Assembly: GCF_018327645.1 (NCBI RefSeq)
Contig: NZ_BMAY01000004.1
Location: 1-64,000 of the forward strand
DNA from: Lactobacillus corticis
Lineage (GTDB): Bacteria; Bacillota; Bacilli; Lactobacillales; Lactobacillaceae
Length of the DNA stretch: 64,000 bases
Direction of reading: 5' to 3'
Every line of letters starts with the position of its first letter. Positions within the stretch are counted from its first letter, which is position 1. The translations under genes and the position numbers were made by a program. A model generated the notes under the pieces. It worked only from the letters and a program-made list of their open reading frames with translations, did no database searches and was not told the origin of the DNA. Below, in pieces: positions 59,686-64,000 of the stretch.

Positions 59686-62600
59686 TTACTTAGAAACGTG
59701 GTCGCTGGAATCAGCATCTGCTGGCTTTTCATCACTGGCTGCTTCATCAACTGGAGCATCGGTGGTTTCTGCTGGTTGATCAGCAGTTTCTGCACCTTCG
59801 CCTGCAGGTTGTTCGCCATCAGCGTCCTCTGCTTCTTTGGCTAATTTCTTCTTTTCTTGTTCTTCAGCCATCCGTGACAAACTGTCAATGTTGACGCGTT
59901 CGCTAGAATCGTCATCCATATCACGGAGGTCAATTTGGTTGTGGTCAATATCCAGAACTTGAATGTCCAAACCTAAGGCTTGCAATTCCTTAACTAAAAC
60001 GCGGAATGATTCTGGAACGCCTGGCTTAGGAATCCGTTCACCCTTAACGATTGCTTCGTATGCCCGTACACGACCGACAACGTCGTCAGACTTGTAGGTC
60101 AAAATTTCTTGCAGCGTGTAAGCAGCACCGTAAGCTTCAAGGGCCCAAACTTCCATTTCACCAAACCGCTGACCACCGAACTGAGCTTTACCACCCAAAG
60201 GCTGTTGCGTAACCAATGAGTAAGGCCCAATTGAACGAGCGTGGATCTTGTCGTCAACCATGTGAGTCAACTTCAGGTAGTTCATGATACCAACTGATAC
60301 CCGGTTATGGAAAGGTTCACCGGTCCGACCATCGTAGATGACGGTCTTACCGTCCTTGTCAACGCCGGCTTTTCGTACCGTATCCCAAACGTCATCTTCG
60401 TTAGCACCATCAAATACTGGCGTAGCAACGTGGATACCTAAGTTGTCAGCAGCACGACCTAAGTGCAATTCCAACAGCTGTCCAATGTTCATACGTGATG
60501 GCACACCCATTGGGTTCAAGCAAATATCTACCGGACGACCATCTGGCAAGAATGGCATGTCTTCTTCTGGAGCAACAATGGCAACCGTACCCTTGTTTCC
60601 GTGACGACCTGACATCTTGTCCCCAACTTGAATCTTCCGCTTTTGGGCAATGTAAACCCGAACCAAGGTGTTTACGCCTGGTGATAACTCATCGCCGGCT
60701 TCACGCGTGTAGACCTTAACGTCTTGCACGATACCGCCACCGCCGTGAGATACCCGCAAGGAAGTATCACGCACTTCACGAGCCTTTTCACCAAAGATTG
60801 CGTGCAACAGACGTTCTTCAGCTGACAATTCCGTTACACCCTTTGGCGTAACCTTACCAACTAAGATATCGCCGTCGCGAACTTCGGCCCCCACTCTGAC
60901 GATCCCGTCAGCGTCAAGGTTCTTTAAGGCATCTTCACCAACGTTTGGCAATTCGCGAGTGATTTCTTCAGGCCCAAGCTTAGTGTCACGAGCTTCTGAT
61001 TCACAGTCTTGAATTGAAATTGAAGTGTAAACGTCATCCTTAACCAATCTTTCTGACAGCATGATGGCGTCTTCGTAGTTGTACATGTTCCAAGTCATAA
61101 AGGCAATGACTGGGTTTTGACCTAAGGCCAATTCACCGTCAGCCATGGTTGGACCATTGGCAATAACATCGCCCTTGTCCACCTTGTCGCCTTGCTTAAC
61201 GTTTGGAGTTTGGTTGTATGACTTAGAGTTGTTTGACCGACGGTATTTTTCAAGCCGGTATGAATCTAAAGTTCCATCTTCCCGGCGAACCCGAATTTGG
61301 TCAGCGTCAACATATTCTACCGTCCCAGCTTCTGCAGCCAATACTGCTGCGCCAGAGTCGTGAGCTGCCCGGTATTCCATCCCAGTACCAACCAAGGCAC
61401 CGTGTGGGTTAATCAAAGGAGCAGCCTGACGTTGCTGGTTGGCACCCATCAAGGCACGGTTGGAGTCGTCGTTTTCCAAGAATGGAATACATGCTGAAGC
61501 AACTGACACAACCTGCTTAGGAATAACGTCCATGTAGTCGATCTTGTCTGGCGTAACTTCGACATTGTCTTCCTTGTGACGACAAAGAATAATGTCATCC
61601 TTGAATGAACCATCTTCGTTCAACTTGGTGTTGGCACCGGCGATGATGTAGTTATCTTCAACGTCTGCAGTCAAGTAGTCAATCTTGTCAGTAACCTTGT
61701 GGGTCTTCCAAGATACCCGACGGTATGGCGTTTCAACAAAACCATACTTGTTGATGATAGCGTAAGAAGCCAAGGAGTTAATCAACCCAATGTTAGGACC
61801 TTCAGGCGTTTCAATTGGGCAAAGACGACCATAGTGAGTATAGTGAACGTCACGAACTTCATATCCGGCACGGTCACGCGTCAAACCACCAGGCCCTAAG
61901 GCTGACATCCGGCGTTTGTGAGTCAATTCGCCCAATGGGTTGTGTTGGTCCATGAACTGTGAAAGTTGTGATGAACCAAAGAATTCCTTGATGCTGGCAA
62001 CGATTGGCCGAATGTTGATCAATTGTTGCGGAGTAACCGTTGATGGGTCTTGAATTGACATTCTTTCCCGAACAACCCGTTCCATCCGCGCCAAACCAAT
62101 TCTGAATTGGTTTTGCAAAAGTTCACCGACCCGGCGAATCCGACGGTTACCTAAGTGGTCGATATCGTCAGTAGTACCGATGTTGTCTTGCAAAGCAAAG
62201 AAGTAGTTGACTGAAGCTAAAACATCAGCTGGCGTTAAGTGCTTAACGTTATCAGCAATGTGGCCGTTAGACATCAACTTAACAACTCGTTCTGGGTCGA
62301 CTTTTGAGTAAACGGCAATTTCTTGAACAGTAATTGGATCTGGCAAAACGCCTTCTTTTGATGGTTCATAAGTTACCATCTTGAAGTCATCACGGTCCAA
62401 GTACTTTTCTAGCGTATCCATTACTTCATGGGTGACTACCGTTCCCTTCTTGGCAATGATTTCACCAGTATCTGGGTCAGCCAAGGTTTCAGCCAAAGTT
62501 TGGCCGTAAAGCCGGTTCTTCAAAGACAACTTCTTGTTGATCTTGTAACGACCAACAGGTGCTAAATCGTACCGACGTGGGTCAAAGAAACGGGCATATA

Positions 62601-63381
62601 GCAATGACCGTGAAGAGTCAGTGGTCTTTGGTTCACCTGGACGCAGACGTTCATAAATGTCTTTCAAAGCCTCAGCAACACGTGAATCAGCTGGGTTCTT
62701 GTGAACATCCTTTTCCAAAGTGAATTGCAGCGTATCGCTCTTGCCGTACATGTCCAAGATTTCGGAATCTGAGCCAAAGCCCATTGCCCGAACTAAGACG
62801 CTGATTGGCAATTTCCGCGTCCGGTCAACCCGAACGTAAGAAATGTTCTTGGCATCAGTTTCAAATTCAAGCCATGCCCCACGGTTAGGAATTACCGTCG
62901 TGCCAAAGATCTGCCGACCGTTCTTATCAAACTCGCTGTTGTAGTAAACGCCAGGAGATCTAACTAATTGAGAAACGATAACTCTTTCTGCACCGTTAAC
63001 AATAAATGAACCTGATGGGGTCATTAACGGCAGGTCGCCAAAGAAAACATCCTGGGTCTTAATTTCGCCAGTTTCTTGGTTAGTCAATTTCAGCGTAACG
63101 TGCATTGGTGCTGAGTAAGTAGCATCGTGATCACGCGCCTCATCAACAGTGTACTTCGGCTCACCCAACTTGTAGCCAACGTACTCTAATGACAATTTTC
63201 CGGAGAAGTCAGCGATTGGCATAATGTCATCAAAGACTTCCTTGATTCCTTCATCGAGGAACCACTGATATGATTCGGTTTGCACATCAGTCAAGTTAGG
63301 CAGTTTCAAAACTTCTTTAATGCGGGAAAAACTGCGTCTTGTCCGGTGTTTACCGTAGTTCACTACGTGTCCTTTAAGCAA
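59686..63381 (-). CDS. rpoB: RNA polymerase subunit beta
   Basis: 1231 residues from TTG at 63381. That start lies eight bases after AAAGGA and gives [10 protein letters not shown], the usual lactobacillal N-terminus; the in-frame ATG at 63390 would overlap its own ribosome site. The rifampicin region [20 protein letters not shown] has wild-type Asp, His and Ser at the resistance positions, so sensitivity is expected. The C-terminus ends in an acidic and Ala/Glu-rich tail (about 1190-1231). rpoC follows after 15 bp. Confidence 0.97.
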   Translation of the reverse strand: MLKGHVVNYGKHRTRRSFSRIKEVLKLPNLTDVQTESYQWFLDEGIKEVFDDIMPIADFSGKLSLEYVGYKLGEPKYTVDEARDHDATYSAPMHVTLKLTNQETGEIKTQDVFFGDLPLMTPSGSFIVNGAERVIVSQLVRSPGVYYNSEFDKNGRQIFGTTVIPNRGAWLEFETDAKNISYVRVDRTRKLPISVLVRAMGFGSDSEILDMYGKSDTLQFTLEKDVHKNPADSRVAEALKDIYERLRPGEPKTTDSSRSLLYARFFDPRRYDLAPVGRYKINKKLSLKNRLYGQTLAETLADPDTGEIIAKKGTVVTHEVMDTLEKYLDRDDFKMVTYEPSKEGVLPDPITVQEIAVYSKVDPERVVKLMSNGHIADNVKHLTPADVLASVNYFFALQDNIGTTDDIDHLGNRRIRRVGELLQNQFRIGLARMERVVRERMSIQDPSTVTPQQLINIRPIVASIKEFFGSSQLSQFMDQHNPLGELTHKRRMSALGPGGLTRDRAGYEVRDVHYTHYGRLCPIETPEGPNIGLINSLASYAIINKYGFVETPYRRVSWKTHKVTDKIDYLTADVEDNYIIAGANTKLNEDGSFKDDIILCRHKEDNVEVTPDKIDYMDVIPKQVVSVASACIPFLENDDSNRALMGANQQRQAAPLINPHGALVGTGMEYRAAHDSGAAVLAAEAGTVEYVDADQIRVRREDGTLDSYRLEKYRRSNNSKSYNQTPNVKQGDKVDKGDVIANGPTMADGELALGQNPVIAFMTWNMYNYEDAIMLSERLVKDDVYTSISIQDCESEARDTKLGPEEITRELPNVGEDALKNLDADGIVRVGAEVRDGDILVGKVTPKGVTELSAEERLLHAIFGEKAREVRDTSLRVSHGGGGIVQDVKVYTREAGDELSPGVNTLVRVYIAQKRKIQVGDKMSGRHGNKGTVAIVAPEEDMPFLPDGRPVDICLNPMGVPSRMNIGQLLELHLGRAADNLGIHVATPVFDGANEDDVWDTVRKAGVDKDGKTVIYDGRTGEPFHNRVSVGIMNYLKLTHMVDDKIHARSIGPYSLVTQQPLGGKAQFGGQRFGEMEVWALEAYGAAYTLQEILTYKSDDVVGRVRAYEAIVKGERIPKPGVPESFRVLVKELQALGLDIQVLDIDHNQIDLRDMDDDSSERVNIDSLSRMAEEQEKKKLAKEAEDADGEQPAGEGAETADQPAETTDAPVDEAASDEKPADADSSDHVSK

Positions 63382-63458
63382 AGAAAACATCCTTTCTGTT
63401 GAAGAAAGCAAATATTACATTCTTGTTACAATTTATAAAGGCGGGAATTTTAGGCATA
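63382..63458 (-). promoter_or_regulatory. rpoB leader/promoter region
   Basis: Short stretch between the clpC terminator and the rpoB start. It is AT-rich with TATAAA and TAATAT elements, but no confident -35/-10 pair could be chosen. Confidence 0.35.
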
Positions 63459-63493
63459 AAAAAGACAAAAAACAAGCAACTTGTTTTTTGTCT
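63459..63493 (-). terminator. Terminator of clpC
   Basis: Perfect 13-bp stem GACAAAAAACAAG/CTTGTTTTTTGTC with 3-base loop, followed by TTTTTT on the minus strand. Confidence 0.9.
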
Positions 63494-63605
63494 TCTATCA
63501 TTTTGCTGGACAATAGATCAGCAAAATCCTGAATTTCAGCCTTTTAAAATCACTAATTATTTTACGCTTAAAGCATTGTCAAGTCAAAGATTTTGTGCTA
63601 ATAAC

Positions 63606-64000
63606 TCAACTTTTTGCTTTTGCAATCGGTTTCTCCACTTCAAACTTTAATTTTCCGCGAATTGCCCCGACTTTTAGCGTATCTCCAGGCTTAATTTCTT
63701 CTTTGATCAGCATTTCAGCAATCTTGTCTTCAAAATCGGTCTGAATGGCCCGTCTTAGTGGCCGTGCCCCATTTTCAGGGTCATAGCCGTCTTTGGCAAT
63801 CTTGTCTAGGGCTGCTCGAGACAGCTTCAATTTGACATCTTGCTTGGCCAGCCGCTCAGTTAAGCGCCGAGTTAGCAGCGTTACAATTTGGCGTAATTCT
63901 TCCTTGCTTAGTTCCTCAAAGATGATCGTTTCGTCAATCCGGTTTAAGAATTCAGGGCGGAAGAATTGCTTCAAGGCTTGGGTAACGCGTTCTTCCCGAG
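63606..64000 (-). CDS. clpC: ClpC-type AAA+ unfoldase, C-terminal part (runs off the window)
   Basis: The last about 131 residues of a class I Clp/Hsp100 ATPase. FFRPEFLNRIDE is the sensor-2/arginine-rich segment of the second AAA+ domain, followed by the C-terminal small domain (GARPLRRAIQTDFEDKIAE). ClpC with ClpP degrades misfolded and regulatory proteins. The 5' part lies beyond position 64000, so ClpC versus ClpE cannot be settled, though a clp gene before rpoB is usual in lactobacilli. It ends with its own terminator, so it is separate from rpoB. Confidence 0.85.
   Translation of the reverse strand, partial: REERVTQALKQFFRPEFLNRIDETIIFEELSKEELRQIVTLLTRRLTERLAKQDVKLKLSRAALDKIAKDGYDPENGARPLRRAIQTDFEDKIAEMLIKEEIKPGDTLKVGAIRGKLKFEVEKPIAKAKS

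Noticed and set aside
1-64000. tRNA genes, rRNA, CRISPR arrays, insertion sequences or prophage genes
   Set aside because: None seen by eye in intergenic regions; no spaced identical repeats, transposase-like proteins or tRNA-like cloverleaf motifs were noticed. A tRNAscan or IS search would settle this.

Overview
The window reads as a chromosomal segment of a low-to-mid GC Lactobacillus, most likely the L. delbrueckii group. The evidence is the gene content and protein style: a C69 dipeptidase, PepT, a family S33 proline iminopeptidase, a ugp-type glycerol-phosphate ABC operon, NADH peroxidase/oxidase, HelD, EF-P, an array of secreted NlpC/P60 proteins with a SLAP/SH3-like module, and clpC-rpoB-rpoC. 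Many starts are TTG or GTG behind strong GGAGG-type ribosome sites. I saw no tRNA, rRNA, prophage, insertion sequence or CRISPR. The species cannot be fixed from sequence alone.

Layout. 0-4.3 kb: a 17-codon zinc-ribbon-like micro-ORF with its own promoter and terminator, then an MMPL exporter with its TetR regulator and two operator palindromes 21 bp apart. 4.4-6.3 kb: a beta-lactamase-fold protein without its catalytic residues, plus CorA. 6.4-11.9 kb: ugpC-ugpA-ugpE-metallohydrolase-ugpB. 12.1-17.4 kb: a probable operon pepT - sirtuin-like - DnaQ/BRCT - EndA-like nuclease - PepD. 17.5-20.5 kb: NADH peroxidase/oxidase and an ABC half-exporter. 20.7-27.0 kb: iminopeptidase + DUF1304, EF-P, CoaA, SGNH hydrolase, GNAT, HelD. 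27.1-28.9 kb: two related matrixin-like proteases. 29-36 kb: histidine phosphatase, BceAB-like ABC pair, TcaA-like protein, HflX, CAP-domain protein.

36.2-40.7 kb: five tandem NlpC/P60 genes. Four keep the catalytic Cys and have 11-bp-period direct repeats resembling WalR (YycF) boxes upstream; three of these repeats are good matches and the fourth is weak. The fifth gene has lost the Cys and has no such repeat. 40.8-49.2 kb: guanylate-kinase-like protein, DUF2187 protein, O-antigen-ligase-like protein, PTS EIIC under two cre-like sites, two lactobacillal proteins of unknown function, a multicopper oxidase without signal peptide, and an IclR regulator. 49.2-56 kb: a MacB-like ABC pair, NAD(P)-binding protein, ROK kinase, UbiA-type prenyltransferase. 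56-64 kb: rpoC, rpoB and the 3' end of clpC. rpoC ends at a strong terminator and is not followed by rpsL.

Themes: cell-envelope remodelling (NlpC/P60 array, CAP protein, matrixins, TcaA-like, O-antigen-ligase-like), peptide use (PepD, PepT, iminopeptidase), and several proteins that keep a known fold while losing its catalytic residues. Two short transcription units with promoter and terminator but no convincing gene (about 49.26-49.39 and 53.15-53.24 kb) are candidate small RNAs or attenuating leaders.
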